This document shows positions 63,460 through 64,000 of a stretch of 64,000 bases of DNA, in pieces; positions within the stretch are counted from its first letter, which is position 1; every line of letters begins with the position of its first letter. The translations under genes were made by a program, and so were the position numbers. Below the pieces are notes generated by a model. That model did no database searches, had not been told where the DNA came from, and saw nothing but the letters and a program-made list of their open reading frames with translations. The DNA lies in assembly GCA_045613745.1 (NCBI GenBank), contig JAZLBP010000008.1, positions 1 through 64,000 on the forward strand, read 5' to 3'. The stretch is from UBA940 sp045613745. Lineage in GTDB: Bacteria; Bacteroidota; Bacteroidia; Bacteroidales; Rikenellaceae.

Positions 63460-64000
63460 ATGGAAAACCTCAAATTGAAATGTATAATTGTTGATGACGA
63501 GCCTCTGGCGCTCGAACTGTTGGAGGAGTATGTGCGTCGTACACCCGAACTGGAACTTGTGGCGCGTTGTGTCGATGGTGTTACCGCATCTGCATTGCTC
63601 GAACGCGAGCAGATTGACCTCGCATTCCTTGATATACAGATGCCTCAGGTGAGTGGCTTGGAGTTGGCGCACAAGGTTGGCGCAAATACCAAGGTTGTCT
63701 TTACAACCGCTTTTGAGCAGTATGCTTTGGATGGTTTCAAGGCCGATGCTATCGACTATCTGCTCAAACCGTTCAACTACGAGGAGTTCCGCCACGCGGT
63801 AGATAAGGCTCTGACTTGGTTTGCTCCTCGCCGTCCGCAAACACCCCAAAGTACTCCCCAAAAGGTTTCGAAGAGCCTTATCGTGAAGGCCGACTACAAG
63901 CAGCATGTCATTCCACTGGGCGATATTCTCTACATCAAAGGCGAGAAGGACTACGTTCGAATTCGCACCATAAACGGCGAGATTAAGTCGTTGATGAGTA
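63460..64000 (+). CDS. LytTR response regulator (partial, cut by window edge)
   Basis: 180 residues are visible, with the stop outside the window. Receiver domain with phospho-acceptor Asp58 (AFLDIQMPQVSGLEL) and switch Lys in DYLLKPFNY. After a Pro/Ser linker a LytTR DNA-binding domain begins (KADYKQHVIPLGDILYIKGE). It pairs with the LytS-type kinase upstream; such pairs often control envelope genes. Confidence 0.9.
   Translation, partial: MENLKLKCIIVDDEPLALELLEEYVRRTPELELVARCVDGVTASALLEREQIDLAFLDIQMPQVSGLELAHKVGANTKVVFTTAFEQYALDGFKADAIDYLLKPFNYEEFRHAVDKALTWFAPRRPQTPQSTPQKVSKSLIVKADYKQHVIPLGDILYIKGEKDYVRIRTINGEIKSLMS

Overview
The window looks like a chromosomal segment of a member of the order Bacteroidales. 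The pointers are -7 promoter elements of the TAnnTTTG type in front of many genes, a MurF-alanine racemase fusion, a Bacteroidetes-type LptD, SPOR-amidase, LolA-like and MlaD cell-envelope set, surface lipoproteins, an ArgE-type deacylase next to argH, and a cobalamin riboswitch in front of a beta-propeller lipoprotein and a TonB-dependent receptor. Serine is very often written TCG, and the only tRNA gene seen is tRNA-Ser with anticodon CGA. I cannot name the genus.

Layout. 1-4443 (+): 3' end of purL, then murI, ftsK and a lolA-like gene, closed by a two-way terminator. 4522-8732 (-): three envelope genes (a beta-helix-type lipoprotein, a DUF5683/LPP20-like protein and a Q/P/Y-repeat protein). 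8901-10312 (-): a sirtuin and a YqiA-like esterase. 10.4-17.9 kb: an AT-rich accessory island that ends at tRNA-Ser(CGA). It holds three orphan genes, a two-part PD-(D/E)XK nuclease protein behind a long leader, a Cse60-like small ORF, a four-helix membrane protein, a broken zinc-ribbon gene, a tandem array of three related small genes (the middle one interrupted by a TGA) and a frameshifted membrane gene. 18.1-21 kb (-): a FadL-like porin and a Ser/His-rich lipoprotein. 21.2-33.9 kb (+): housekeeping genes proS, gltX, dapB, lepB, yigZ, pyrB, pyrI, uvrA, an M16 peptidase, an O-methyltransferase and an alpha/beta hydrolase. 34-39.6 kb (-): fba, a DUF1232 protein, a cation/proton antiporter and lptD. 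39.7-47.5 kb (+): amidase, mlaD, mutS2, murF-alr and an RsmI-like methylase. 47.5-54 kb (-): a YgjP-type metalloprotease, argH, an argE-type gene, rlmB, an ABC-F protein and rpe. 54.2-58 kb (+): nfo, a U32/RlhA-like protein, an rRNA methyltransferase-like protein and a small membrane protein. 58.1-61.7 kb (+): the B12 riboswitch with btuG-like and btuB-like genes. 61.7-64 kb: a lipoprotein (-), then a LytS-type histidine kinase and a LytTR response regulator cut off by the window edge.

Most of the window is ordinary core genome, well packed and intact. The unexplained biology is concentrated in the 10.4-17.9 kb island. Its intact parts are the nuclease fusion and the family carrying the motif D-x-EGKYF-x-x-P, and I recognise the function of neither from sequence alone. 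At least four other genes there appear broken, which suggests an old insertion now decaying.
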